A stretch of DNA of 64,000 bases, taken from positions 49,556-113,555 of the IMG/VR virus record IMGVR_UViG_3300025407_000020, one strand, 5' to 3'. A program made the position numbers and the translations under genes. Position 1 is the stretch's first letter. Each line of letters starts with the position of its first letter. This DNA comes from a virus. Of the stretch, positions 25,030 to 33,309 are shown piece after piece. Below the pieces are notes generated by a model. It was not told the origin of the DNA. It worked only from the letters and a program-made list of their open reading frames with translations, and did not search any database.

Positions 25030-25476
25030 TTAAAACGCAAACGTAGCAATCGGAACTGTTACTACAGTTTGATTACCCGTCTTGTCTATTACAGTAAGTT
25101 GAACATTAGTTCCTGTTTTCACATAGCTAATAGTGTTACCATCTAAGTTAAATGTGCCAGTAGTAGCCGAGCCACCTGTTTGAAATAGATTATTAGACAA
25201 CTGTGTAGCAAGTTGTGCATATACTTGGCTAGTGAATAGATTGATGAACTTTGCTAATGGAGTATTTGCAGCGGCTGATACAGCATTTGCTTGAGCAGTA
25301 GCAATAGCATTATCGTTTGATGCTTTATGTGCTTCCATTGCTGCTTCAACTTGTAGGACATGAGTAGACCAGCCATAGCCACTAAAGGATGGGTCTTTGA
25401 ATTGCTGTACTATTGGATCTGCATATGCTGTACTACTTGCACATAGAGAAAGTAATATCATTATTTTTCTTATCAT
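25030..25476 (-). CDS. csgF: CsgF-like curli assembly protein
   Basis: A 148-residue exported protein: signal peptide (MIRKIMILLSLCASSTAYA), then DPIVQQFKDPSFSGYGWSTH, equal to the CsgF motif (F-R-N-P-N-F-G-G), a helical centre and a final TGTNVQLTVIDKTGNQTVVTVP that matches the CsgF C-terminus. CsgF plugs the CsgG pore and passes CsgB to the surface. The start is the ATG at 25476, with AGGGAG 7 bases before it; the frame extends upstream to 25563 but that part overlaps the previous gene. Confidence 0.93.
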   Translation of the reverse strand: MIRKIMILLSLCASSTAYADPIVQQFKDPSFSGYGWSTHVLQVEAAMEAHKASNDNAIATAQANAVSAAANTPLAKFINLFTSQVYAQLATQLSNNLFQTGGSATTGTFNLDGNTISYVKTGTNVQLTVIDKTGNQTVVTVPIATFAF

Positions 25477-25492
25477 TATTCTCTCCCTAGTA

Positions 25493-25801
25493 TTATTTCT
25501 TATGTTCTTCTGCTTTCTTTGGCTGGTTGATAATATGTTCTGCTTCAACACGTTCATGCTCAATAGTCTTACCGCGCAAGTGCAATACGGTGTTCACTTT
25601 TTGATTTAAACGAATCAAGTCATTGTCTAGCATTCTAATGCGATCAATTAGAGCAATCAACGTGGTATTAGCTTCACTGAGAACAGGCTTAACTTCTTTG
25701 GTTGCCCACTCCCATACATAATATATGAGGTATCCCATGCCGCCAGCAGCAATGATGGGGAATCCATATTTGTTGATTAAGTCTGCTAATCCACTGCCCA
25801 T
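25493..25801 (-). CDS. Small membrane protein with coiled-coil tail (YvrJ/holin-like)
   Basis: A 102-residue protein starting MGSGLADLINKYGFPIIAAG with one membrane segment (about 12-32) and a long charged helix (VLSEANTTLIALIDRIRMLDNDLIRLNQK). The NKYGFPI start and single span recall YvrJ/BhlA-type small phage membrane proteins. The protein at 25954-26235 has the same design (VAQVGFPIAAACGAGYFVF, then DNRVKTMNHDVIRID), so the pair are paralogues. Being first in the csgFG operon, they could be holin-like or assist secretion; the sequence does not decide. Confidence 0.7.
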   Translation of the reverse strand: MGSGLADLINKYGFPIIAAGGMGYLIYYVWEWATKEVKPVLSEANTTLIALIDRIRMLDNDLIRLNQKVNTVLHLRGKTIEHERVEAEHIINQPKKAEEHKK

Positions 25802-25954
25802 TTATTTCTTCTTCTTTACCAATATCACACGTTCATCACGTATAAACGCAACAAACTCGTCTCCTTCCTCAACCTTCAAATGTCTGGACGCATCTTCATC
25901 TATCGTGATGCTTCCATTATTATGAACGTCTAGCCAACATTCTACAATAAGCAT
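25802..25954 (-). CDS. AbrB/SpoVT-like small DNA-binding protein (50 aa)
   Basis: A 50-residue protein starting MLIVECWLDVHNNGSITIDE and continuing with DASRHLKVEEGDEFVAFIRD, matching the swapped-hairpin AbrB/MazE pattern (x-G-x-I-x-I-P-x-x-x-R-x-x-L-x-x-x-x-G-D). Its ATG overlaps the upstream stop (TAATG) and its stop directly precedes the next ATG, so the reading frame is certain to be used. It is a candidate regulator of the curli-like operon; no target sites are known. Confidence 0.7.
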   Translation of the reverse strand: MLIVECWLDVHNNGSITIDEDASRHLKVEEGDEFVAFIRDERVILVKKKK

Positions 25955-26235
25955 TAGTCTCTCCTTGCATCCGTCTTACCATCAGCACGAGCAATGCGAT
26001 CTACGTCTGGTTTTAGGCCAAGAGCATTACTAACTACTGTATCAATTCGAATGACATCATGGTTCATTGTCTTAACACGATTGTCAAGAGAAGAAATGAT
26101 CCCTTTCATGCCTGATACGCTACCAGACACACCCGCAAGAATAAACTTCAATGTAAGGAATACGAAGTAACCAGCGCCACATGCAGCAGCGATTGGAAAG
26201 CCAACCTGGGCTACTAAATTAAAGAACTCTCCCAT
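25954..26235 (-). CDS. Small membrane protein with coiled-coil tail, first gene of curli-like operon
   Basis: A 93-residue protein starting MGEFFNLVAQVGFPIAAACG, one membrane segment then a helical tail; a paralogue of the 25493-25801 product. AGGAG is 5 bases before the ATG at 26235, and the longer frame to 26286 runs through the leader hairpin. It is the first gene of the operon that ends at the terminator at 17893-17927. Confidence 0.7.
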   Translation of the reverse strand: MGEFFNLVAQVGFPIAAACGAGYFVFLTLKFILAGVSGSVSGMKGIISSLDNRVKTMNHDVIRIDTVVSNALGLKPDVDRIARADGKTDARRD

Positions 26236-26341
26236 TCGTACTCCTATTGTATTATAGGAAACCCGTAGATTAACTACGGGCTTCATATGTATTTAGCAAT
26301 ATGGGAGTAAAAATAACTACACGGTTTTGACGTAGGTCAAA
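26236..26341 (-). promoter_or_regulatory. Leader of the curli-like operon: inverted repeat, late-like box and hairpin
   Basis: Three elements lie in this 106-base gap. TTTGAC-N4-GTCAAA (26326-26341) is a perfect inverted repeat, like the TTGAC-N4-GTCAA sites of FNR/FixK-type regulators. CTAAATAC (about 26289-26296) resembles the late box. A 7-bp stem (CCCGTAG / CTACGGG, 26262-26280) sits before the ribosome site. I see no clear sigma-70 -10. Confidence 0.45.
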
Positions 26342-26671
26342 TTAACGGTAGATACTCTTATGCATAGTGTTACGCTTCATAGTACGAAGTGCTTCCTTGA
26401 AGTGTTCTAGGCTCTGAGTTGCAACCTTCTGCAATTCTTCACGCTCAAACGGCTTCATTGAATCATAGCCGTTTAGGAAGTCAGCCATAACAGCAACAGG
26501 GATGCTCACCTTATCACCGTCCTTGAAGATAACAGGCGAACGACCACCGTTGTCAAGAGCCTTCTTGAACTGCATTACGATGTGAGGAACCTTATCAGTA
26601 TCCGGATCGTCTACGATGTCAAGTTCTTCTTCGTCATCAAACGATTCCATGAGCAGTTCGTTAATCTTCAT
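26342..26671 (-). CDS. Capsid-targeting-type protein (109 aa)
   Basis: A 109-residue acidic protein starting MKINELLMESFDDEEELDIV; L-M-E at 7-9 fits the (L/I)xE head-protease cleavage site of a capsid-targeting peptide. The rest is helical with no recognised domain. A GATAAATA box lies at 26699-26706, 28 bases upstream of the ATG. It is probably an internal head protein. Confidence 0.6.
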   Translation of the reverse strand: MKINELLMESFDDEEELDIVDDPDTDKVPHIVMQFKKALDNGGRSPVIFKDGDKVSIPVAVMADFLNGYDSMKPFEREELQKVATQSLEHFKEALRTMKRNTMHKSIYR

Positions 26672-26698
26672 TTTATAACCCTTTTTGTTTTGATAGAG

Positions 26699-26706
26699 TA
26701 TTTATC
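26699..26706 (-). promoter_or_regulatory. Late promoter-like box GATAAATA
   Basis: GATAAATAC on the minus strand, 28 bases before the ATG at 26671. It matches the T4 late consensus TATAAATA except the first base. Confidence 0.6.
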
Positions 26707-26757
26707 ACTGCTGACAAATATCACTATATCATTGGTGTGTACCGTTGTCAACCTTTT

Positions 26758-27948
26758 TTATGCCATTGGCTCAAATAATAATTGGCCAGGCTTAGCAAAC
26801 ACTAGCTTGCCATCTTGGTTACGCATTGCAACCTCTAGTTGCTCAATGATTTCCGGTGTAAAGTGTCTGGCTCTGATTTCTCCGTAACCAAAGATATGAA
26901 CTTCACATGGCTCATCACCTTCTACTTTCTGAATAGCGAGCATACGATTGCGACCTTCATGCCCTACAACTTGTGCATAGTTCAAGCCAGTGAAGTCACC
27001 ATCAAAGTATTTTTCAGGAATGTCAATGATCAAGAATGGAGAACCTAAACTTCCACCCTTTTCCATGTGCTGTACGATATAATCAACGCTTGTTGGACTT
27101 GGAAGATGTGCAGCAAGTGATAAGAAGTCACTTGGCTTCATCAATACTCTTAATCCACGATAGTCTACGTTACTGTTATAACCAGTGGTGCCAAGTCCCT
27201 TACCGTTTATATCGTTATCAGCTTTGTATTCGTCTAACTCATCTTCTCTAACATATGCTAGTTGATGTAGTGCTTGAAACTTTTTATCTCTGTCGGCTAA
27301 TCCATGAAGACCAGAGTTGATATGTTTAGTAGCCTGTTCTGTGTCAGTGAAGTCATTTACCTTAGGTGATACACGATGCTGCCAAAACCATAATGCAACC
27401 TTAGCTGCTACATTAGGCTTCTCAACTAACTCAGGATGTTTCTCTAATGGAAGTCCTAATGCAGTGCCTGCTTTCTTGTAGTTTTCACGACCAGTTAATT
27501 GAATAAATCCGCGCCCATGATATTTGACACCATCACCGGGATTAGTATTTCCTAGTATTGCTGCTTTCTTTGGTGCATATTTTGGATCATATTTTCTAAA
27601 GTCTAATGAGCCGCCGAACTCTTTCAATGAAGAAAAGTTCTGAGTTTCGTGGGCGCATTGTGCCATGAACTGTTGCAACTCTGCACCCTTCAACCCTGCT
27701 TTAATAGCAGCATTTTTTAATATCTTTGCAGCGGGCTTATTCATGATTGCTTTAACTTGATGCAATACATTAGCAGCTAGTGGTTTTGGTGCGGACAAAT
27801 CAATTCTAGTAACAGGCTGAAAGTCATTTTTTGGCTTCATAAGAGAATGAGCACCTAATGCTAATGCACCAGCCGCGCCTACTGTGCCTAGAGTTTTCTT
27901 CCAGTCTTCATCCAACTGTTGACTGGTTATGAATTCATTAGCTCTCAT
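26758..27948 (-). CDS. GH19 glycoside hydrolase with capsid-targeting N-terminus
   Basis: A 396-residue protein. The N-terminus MRANEFITSQQLDED fits the capsid-targeting pattern (L-D-E at 12-14). Residues about 70-250 form a GH19 chitinase/lysozyme domain: QQFMAQCAHETQNFSSLKE has the catalytic HET glutamate, YHGRGFIQLTGRENYKKAG the substrate-binding loop, ALWFWQHRV a conserved helix. The C-terminal domain (about 280-396) has VVGHEGRNRMLAIQK, a motif seen in phage proteins of unknown role. It cuts peptidoglycan, and being head-targeted it could act on entry or in assembly, unlike the endolysin at 57798-58421. Confidence 0.8.
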   Translation of the reverse strand: MRANEFITSQQLDEDWKKTLGTVGAAGALALGAHSLMKPKNDFQPVTRIDLSAPKPLAANVLHQVKAIMNKPAAKILKNAAIKAGLKGAELQQFMAQCAHETQNFSSLKEFGGSLDFRKYDPKYAPKKAAILGNTNPGDGVKYHGRGFIQLTGRENYKKAGTALGLPLEKHPELVEKPNVAAKVALWFWQHRVSPKVNDFTDTEQATKHINSGLHGLADRDKKFQALHQLAYVREDELDEYKADNDINGKGLGTTGYNSNVDYRGLRVLMKPSDFLSLAAHLPSPTSVDYIVQHMEKGGSLGSPFLIIDIPEKYFDGDFTGLNYAQVVGHEGRNRMLAIQKVEGDEPCEVHIFGYGEIRARHFTPEIIEQLEVAMRNQDGKLVFAKPGQLLFEPMA

Positions 27949-30878
27949 TAGTTACTTGCTCGTGTAGCATACAATCCCGCAGATCGTGGGAACATTGCAG
28001 GATATTCTCGTCTTGCTGTGTTAATAGCATCCTGCATATCAATAGCCGGGAAATAGCGAGCTTCTCCGGAGTCTACATTTTGAACTCTCCAAGACTGTCT
28101 AGTAGATGATGGTTCACTAAATGCAGGCTCTGGAGATCCAAATGATCCGCTAAATTGTGGATTAGATTGTCTTAATGCCTGCTCTCTTGCGGCTTGCTGT
28201 CGCAATAATCTATTAGCATCCATTTGCGTAGCGGCACCATATCTCTCTGTTCTTATTTCATCATTGAAGATATCAGGGTATAGTCTAGCAGCGATTGTAT
28301 GCGCTTCAACTGGTGTTCTTGCTGCAATAAAGATATTGTCGCCGCGGCCATTGCTTGTGTCATAAACGCTATACTGCTCAGGTTGAGTAGACTGCTCAAG
28401 ACGGGCTAACTTTTCTTGCTGACTCTTATACATACTACGCATTAACGAAGGCTGGCTGGTAGATACTAAACCTGATTGATCTTGTACCGTAATATCTTCT
28501 GGACGAACAAACTTATCAGGTTCTAATTTCATAGCTATTTCAACAGCCTCAGCACCATTTTCAGCAACAAAATATGCATAACCATTGTAATTGCTTAAAC
28601 GATATGTCTTTAGATTACTAATGTCAATAGTTTCATCTTCGCCGGCTTTATTGAACTCAGTAGTTTCTCTATCTCGCTGTCTTTCTTGTTCACGTTGTTG
28701 AATTAAATCTTCTTGCGCTTTTTCATATTCTTGATATGTGTCCTCATCAGGATAGTTTTGATCTATATACATATCAAACCCTTGCATACCTTCTACGTCT
28801 TCACCTTCAAGTTTATTCGCTACATTAATTGCGTTATCTCTTGTAGTTGCAGCTATAAAGAAGTAGCGTTGATAACCATTTGATCCATCAACTACTCTAA
28901 CACGCCAAATCTTTGGACGCTGTGACCATTCTAGACCCTCACGAACTTTATTAGTTTGCCATTCAATCATCTGATTAATTTGACGCTTACTAGCATGTTC
29001 GTCAGTCAACGTGATTTCAGTATTGGGATGTGCTGCAAAATATTCCGGATTCATTGCTAGTACATAATCTCTTGCTTCTTCTTCGTTTTCTGCAACAACG
29101 CTGGTAAGCCCATGACCATAGTCAGCACGATATAGTTTAAGATCATCTAATGAAGGGTCAAACTTAAATGGCTTTACAGTGATATATTCAATCGTGTCTG
29201 GTCTAAACCAATTTGGCTTGAACTTTTGTGCGGCCTTAAATGCGGATGACTCATCAGGAACTGTATCAGTGTTTGCAATATAAATGGTATTTTCTTTCTT
29301 ACCATCGTTATATTCTACTACCCAATCGTTTTCTTCAACATCATCTGGGTGAAGGATTCTAATACCTTGGTCTTTAAAACGTTCGGTGCGAGTTTTTTCA
29401 AGCTGCTTAGCATATTCTGAGCGAGTGATTTCCCCAGCCATATAACGAGCAAGATAGCTCATATCGCTCTTTGGATCCTTAGGCTTGAGCAACTTATACA
29501 AACCCTTTAAGTATTCTTTCTTATACTTCTTTGGATCGCAGGCAGCATCAAGTGCTACTACGAATCTCAATAATGTATCTTCAATCTTATCAAAGTTTTT
29601 GTCAAGCCAATCGCCACCTGCACTACGGAATTCTACGTAGCTATCTTTAGTATTAATACTAGTATACTTGTTAGTGCGACCACTGTGAATTAATTTACTA
29701 GCAATAGTTTCCATATTGCCTTTTAATTGCTTTAATAGTCTATCAACATCTGCTGGACTATTAGCTCTTTCTTTAATAATGTCAAGTGCTGATTTAGCAT
29801 ATGTATTGCCAATACGTCCAAACTTATCTAATACATACTTGTCGCCAAGTAATATAGCTAACTTTACATAGTCAAGGTCATCACGACTATAGTTAGGAAC
29901 ACTAACGTTAATGTGCAGACCAGTTGAATTATTAGTATATGCTCCGCGGTCATCAGCCCATTCTTTAACTTTCTTTAAGTCTTCAATCATTTCATCAACA
30001 GGCATGGGAGGACTGATAAACTCTAATCCAGCTTCACCTGATCTATGATTAATACTACTATCAGTTTCTAATGAGTATGCATCCGGTGCTCTACGTGCGC
30101 CGTGATAATCACTGCTTGAATAAACTTTTTTGCCAATTGCCTCACTAAAATCATCACCGATAGATTCAATGGCTTCACCACCACCATAACTAGATTCCGG
30201 CGCAGTGTAATATGGCCACGAAATATTTGCGTTAACTCGTCTCATAACATCCGACATCTCATCAATGCCAATGTCGTGCAAAAAGTCTCTTTCGCTAAAG
30301 TCACCTTCGTCTCGTTTAGTTTCAATATATTCTTCATAGGCTCTATTATAATTATCGCCCTGTTCGTCCCATTCATCTTCAATAAACTTTTCCCAATCTT
30401 CTTTGTCGGGAACTGTTTCTCCGAATAAGTCTTCTCCTTTGCCTACATGCTCGGCAACGTCTTCATCACTTATGTTATTGTGACACCAGTCTCTAAAGAA
30501 GCCTTTACCATCTGGACCATTCCAATCATTGTCAATCTGCTCAGTTTGCCATTCATGAAACTTTTCAGTAAGTTCTTCGCCTAGTCGTTCTACTTCACGA
30601 TCACTATTCTGTTGTCCAACATACTCGTCTTCACCACCAAAGAAACGAACGATGTCATCAATATCATCGGGACGTGGATCATGGCTATAATCTTCTTCTG
30701 GCTCGTCATATCTATCTTCATCATCAATTTCAACATCAGGGACGACCATTTCAAACTCTATGCCAACTTTGGCACCAGGAACACCAGCGGCCAACTTCTT
30801 GAGATTTGAAGGACTCATTTCAACTTCAAATAACTCTTGCTGAGCCTCATATAGTTCAAGAAAATGTTTTGCTCTCAT
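27948..30878 (-). CDS. Amidoligase-like protein with C-terminal tandem repeats, capsid-targeted
   Basis: A 976-residue protein beginning MRAKHFLELYEAQQELFE (L-Y-E at 9-11 fits head-protease cleavage). Residues about 35-480 resemble COOH-NH2 amidoligases: KVGIEFEMVVP (36-47), GLEFISPP (284-291) and GLHINVSVP (320-328) parallel the E-x-E, E-x-x-S-x-P and G-x-H-x-N/H motifs. After a linker, about six tandem repeats of 60-80 residues follow (YRADYGHGLTSVVAENEEEA, YRLSNYNGYAYFVAENGAEA, WRVQNVDSGEARYFPAIDMQ), each a small alpha/beta unit with a G-x-x-x-Y-F-x-A-x-x-x-x-x-A motif. The substrate is unknown; protein modification in the injected cell is possible. Confidence 0.65.
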   Translation of the reverse strand: MRAKHFLELYEAQQELFEVEMSPSNLKKLAAGVPGAKVGIEFEMVVPDVEIDDEDRYDEPEEDYSHDPRPDDIDDIVRFFGGEDEYVGQQNSDREVERLGEELTEKFHEWQTEQIDNDWNGPDGKGFFRDWCHNNISDEDVAEHVGKGEDLFGETVPDKEDWEKFIEDEWDEQGDNYNRAYEEYIETKRDEGDFSERDFLHDIGIDEMSDVMRRVNANISWPYYTAPESSYGGGEAIESIGDDFSEAIGKKVYSSSDYHGARRAPDAYSLETDSSINHRSGEAGLEFISPPMPVDEMIEDLKKVKEWADDRGAYTNNSTGLHINVSVPNYSRDDLDYVKLAILLGDKYVLDKFGRIGNTYAKSALDIIKERANSPADVDRLLKQLKGNMETIASKLIHSGRTNKYTSINTKDSYVEFRSAGGDWLDKNFDKIEDTLLRFVVALDAACDPKKYKKEYLKGLYKLLKPKDPKSDMSYLARYMAGEITRSEYAKQLEKTRTERFKDQGIRILHPDDVEENDWVVEYNDGKKENTIYIANTDTVPDESSAFKAAQKFKPNWFRPDTIEYITVKPFKFDPSLDDLKLYRADYGHGLTSVVAENEEEARDYVLAMNPEYFAAHPNTEITLTDEHASKRQINQMIEWQTNKVREGLEWSQRPKIWRVRVVDGSNGYQRYFFIAATTRDNAINVANKLEGEDVEGMQGFDMYIDQNYPDEDTYQEYEKAQEDLIQQREQERQRDRETTEFNKAGEDETIDISNLKTYRLSNYNGYAYFVAENGAEAVEIAMKLEPDKFVRPEDITVQDQSGLVSTSQPSLMRSMYKSQQEKLARLEQSTQPEQYSVYDTSNGRGDNIFIAARTPVEAHTIAARLYPDIFNDEIRTERYGAATQMDANRLLRQQAAREQALRQSNPQFSGSFGSPEPAFSEPSSTRQSWRVQNVDSGEARYFPAIDMQDAINTARREYPAMFPRSAGLYATRASN

Positions 30879-31321
30879 TATGCTCTCTGAGTTTTAAGAA
30901 TACTTCTCAACATCCAATTATGCTTGGCGTGAGCATCAATGCGCTCTGCAATGAAGTTCGCAATGCCCTGTTCATCTGCATCATTAGCTACATGAAACGC
31001 TTGCTTGTACATAGCAAGAATCGTAGCGTTATCATGATATAGTTCCTGCATCATCAATTCAGCACGAGGAACTTTAGTCTGGTCTGAGATTTGTGACAAC
31101 TCAGCAAAGCGAGTGAGACTGCCAGGAGCATATTCATCTAACTGGCGAATAGTTTCCGCTAGTCTATCAATAGTGTTTCCATAAACTTCTTCATAGAAGT
31201 TGCCTAGAAACTCGTGATACTGGGGGAAGTCAGGGCCTTCAACGTTCCAATGAAACTGTTGAGCCTTGATAGAAAGCGTGTAGGCTGAAGCCAAAAGTGT
31301 TTTAAGTGTTTCTGGTAGCAT
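30878..31321 (-). CDS. Dps-like ferritin-fold protein
   Basis: A 147-residue four-helix protein of the Dps/ferritin superfamily. KAQQFHWNVEGPDFPQYHEF carries the ferroxidase histidine and acidic residues (H-W-x-V-x-G-x-x-F), and FYEEVYGNTIDRLAETIRQLD the second ligand pair (E-x3-D/E). Dps proteins bind DNA and oxidise iron. It sits between a ParB/methyltransferase fusion and the amidoligase-like gene, both predicted virion genes. A CATAAATA box lies at 31340-31347. Its stop overlaps the next ATG (TAATG). Confidence 0.88.
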   Translation of the reverse strand: MLPETLKTLLASAYTLSIKAQQFHWNVEGPDFPQYHEFLGNFYEEVYGNTIDRLAETIRQLDEYAPGSLTRFAELSQISDQTKVPRAELMMQELYHDNATILAMYKQAFHVANDADEQGIANFIAERIDAHAKHNWMLRSILKTQRA

Positions 31322-31339
31322 GATTATAGTCCTATAGAC

Positions 31340-31347
31340 TATTTATG
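31340..31347 (-). promoter_or_regulatory. Late promoter-like box CATAAATA
   Basis: CATAAATAG on the minus strand, 19 bases before the Dps ATG; a small stem (TAGTC / GACTA) follows, with AGGA for the ribosome. Confidence 0.5.
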
Positions 31348-31348
31348 C

Positions 31349-33304
31349 TTATATGTCTTCTTCTTCACCAATGTCAACAAACTTGATTGGACGATTAGAC
31401 AACACTGCTGCTAACGCTCTATGATTGCCGTCAATGATTCTACCATCGTTCATTACAATGATTTGATCACTGAGATTAGGATCATTTTCATAATGTTCTA
31501 CTGTTTCTCGTTGATCTTCATCCATCATATCAAATAGTTCTTCAATATGTTCTATTCTATACTGGCTAGTCAAGCATAGATTTAGTTTGTTTGGATTAAT
31601 AGTTTGAATCATGAATGGAGTATCAAGGTCACTGGTGCCGATATAGTTCCAAATCAATTCATTATGATCTGGGTAGTTGTTATCGTAGATATCACTTAAT
31701 GTAGTAGTATCCTCAGTCATGGTCATGATTCTACGTTGACCTCTACTCTTTACCATACCATATTCTTGCTCATATGTAGTAGGGCCGCCGACCATTGAGC
31801 CACCATTGTTACCAGCACTACCACCGCCTAGTCCAGTGCTTACTGTTTCATTAGTTTGTTTAACACCTACCCAGGCCTTGACAGTCGGTACGCCCAGTGC
31901 CCTTGCTGTGTTTACTCTATGATATCCATCTATTAGATAGCCATCACTGTCTACTACAACGGGAGGTGCCTTTGAAAAGTCCATCTTTTTGTATTTTTCA
32001 ATCTTGTCTTTTTCCAATCCGGGCAGTTCATTATAAATTGAATTTGTAGGAATGGTCTTGAAGTCAAAGTGATCGTGATCTAAAACACGATTTCGCCAAT
32101 GATCATAATCGTCTCTATCTATAACAGTACCCATGATTGATCGTAAATAGTCAAGAGTCTGTTCCGATGACATTCTCTGTTTATTGTCTGTTGCTGACTC
32201 ATTTAGCTTTTTACCACTACGACCAATGATCATATAACGAGTATATTCTGTTTCAGGATCAGCTAACTCTTTCTCGCCAGTATAATAAGTTTTGTTTAAT
32301 GGGAAATATTCAACAAATTCTTCTAAACTATCTGTATCTAATAATACATTGTCAACATTATTACGAGCCTGTAAACAACATAATACATTATCAGGAAGTT
32401 TTGCTAAGAATACTGGACCTGTTTCATTGCAGCTAGTATTAATTACTACGCATGGCTTTTCATATACAATATCTTCTGCATTTTGATGAATTAATATGAG
32501 TTTACCGTCATCATTTAGTTGCTGTAATAAGTCTTTACTACGCATTAACTTTTCTTCGTCTGGTTCAACTAATACTAGTTTCTTAAAGTTTACACCAGCT
32601 TGCTGTAAGAAGATACCCATGTTGCCATACCAGCTACCTAATACATAGATAGTACCAGCATTCTTGCCCTTTAGACCCTTAGCTAACAATTTAGCTAACC
32701 ATGTCTTACTCTCAACTAAGTCTGGAGTGAAGCTACCCTCTAATGTATCGGGGCTTGCTTCAATGACTGGTTCTTCAACTGTCTCATCAATGTTATCTGG
32801 TTCGCGCTCACCGTAGCTGCTTGACTTCGTTAAGCCAACATAAGCAGGGATCGTCTCATACCCTAAACGAGCATAAGCATTAGCACGATGCATACCATCA
32901 ATCACTGAACCTGCAATGGGGTCATAAACAATAGGTGGCATTGTTTTGGGTGAGTCTTTGATATATTCAATATAGTCTTCTACTAAATCTTCATCAACAT
33001 AGAACTCATCTAAGTTAATCTTTGATAGTGGTAGTTCACTTTTCTTATATTCATCAAACCAATAAATACGATCAGGCAAGTCACCTTCTTCAATGTCGCT
33101 AAACTCTCTGTGAATATCTTTCACTTGATTGAAGATTGTGCCAGGATCAACAGATTCAACTATACCTTCTTCACGAAGTTCTTGCATTGCTTGTAATAGT
33201 GGATGCACTTTGTTTTCTTCTACTATTTCCTCAATTGGTTCAGGAACTTCCTCTGACTGTAGCATATCAATATATTCCATTAACTTTGCTAAATCAGAGG
33301 TCAT
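31349..33304 (-). CDS. Fusion of three ParB-like domains and a methyltransferase-like domain
   Basis: A 651-residue protein. Three ParB/Srx-like domains are visible by their ID-G-x-H-R motif: PPIVYDPIAGSVIDGMHRAN (about 130-155), PPVVVDSDGYLIDGYHRVNT (about 445-465) and IVMNDGRIIDGNHRALAAVL (about 620-640). Between the first two lies a Rossmann domain like a SAM methyltransferase (GTIYVLGSWYGNMGIFLQQ, then KLVLVEPDEEKLMRS). The N-terminus is acidic. ParB folds use CTP or ATP, or act as nucleases. Being in the virion region, it may act on host DNA; that is inference. No capsid-targeting peptide is visible. Confidence 0.75.
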   Translation of the reverse strand: MTSDLAKLMEYIDMLQSEEVPEPIEEIVEENKVHPLLQAMQELREEGIVESVDPGTIFNQVKDIHREFSDIEEGDLPDRIYWFDEYKKSELPLSKINLDEFYVDEDLVEDYIEYIKDSPKTMPPIVYDPIAGSVIDGMHRANAYARLGYETIPAYVGLTKSSSYGEREPDNIDETVEEPVIEASPDTLEGSFTPDLVESKTWLAKLLAKGLKGKNAGTIYVLGSWYGNMGIFLQQAGVNFKKLVLVEPDEEKLMRSKDLLQQLNDDGKLILIHQNAEDIVYEKPCVVINTSCNETGPVFLAKLPDNVLCCLQARNNVDNVLLDTDSLEEFVEYFPLNKTYYTGEKELADPETEYTRYMIIGRSGKKLNESATDNKQRMSSEQTLDYLRSIMGTVIDRDDYDHWRNRVLDHDHFDFKTIPTNSIYNELPGLEKDKIEKYKKMDFSKAPPVVVDSDGYLIDGYHRVNTARALGVPTVKAWVGVKQTNETVSTGLGGGSAGNNGGSMVGGPTTYEQEYGMVKSRGQRRIMTMTEDTTTLSDIYDNNYPDHNELIWNYIGTSDLDTPFMIQTINPNKLNLCLTSQYRIEHIEELFDMMDEDQRETVEHYENDPNLSDQIIVMNDGRIIDGNHRALAAVLSNRPIKFVDIGEEEDI

Positions 33305-33309
33305 TCTTA

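Noticed and set aside
17952-26235. Curli-like operon as a bacterial contaminant or chimeric join
   Set aside because: Its strand, gene overlaps, ribosome sites and flanking phage genes are continuous with the rest, and no change in base composition is evident; read mapping across 17.9 and 26.3 kb would settle it.
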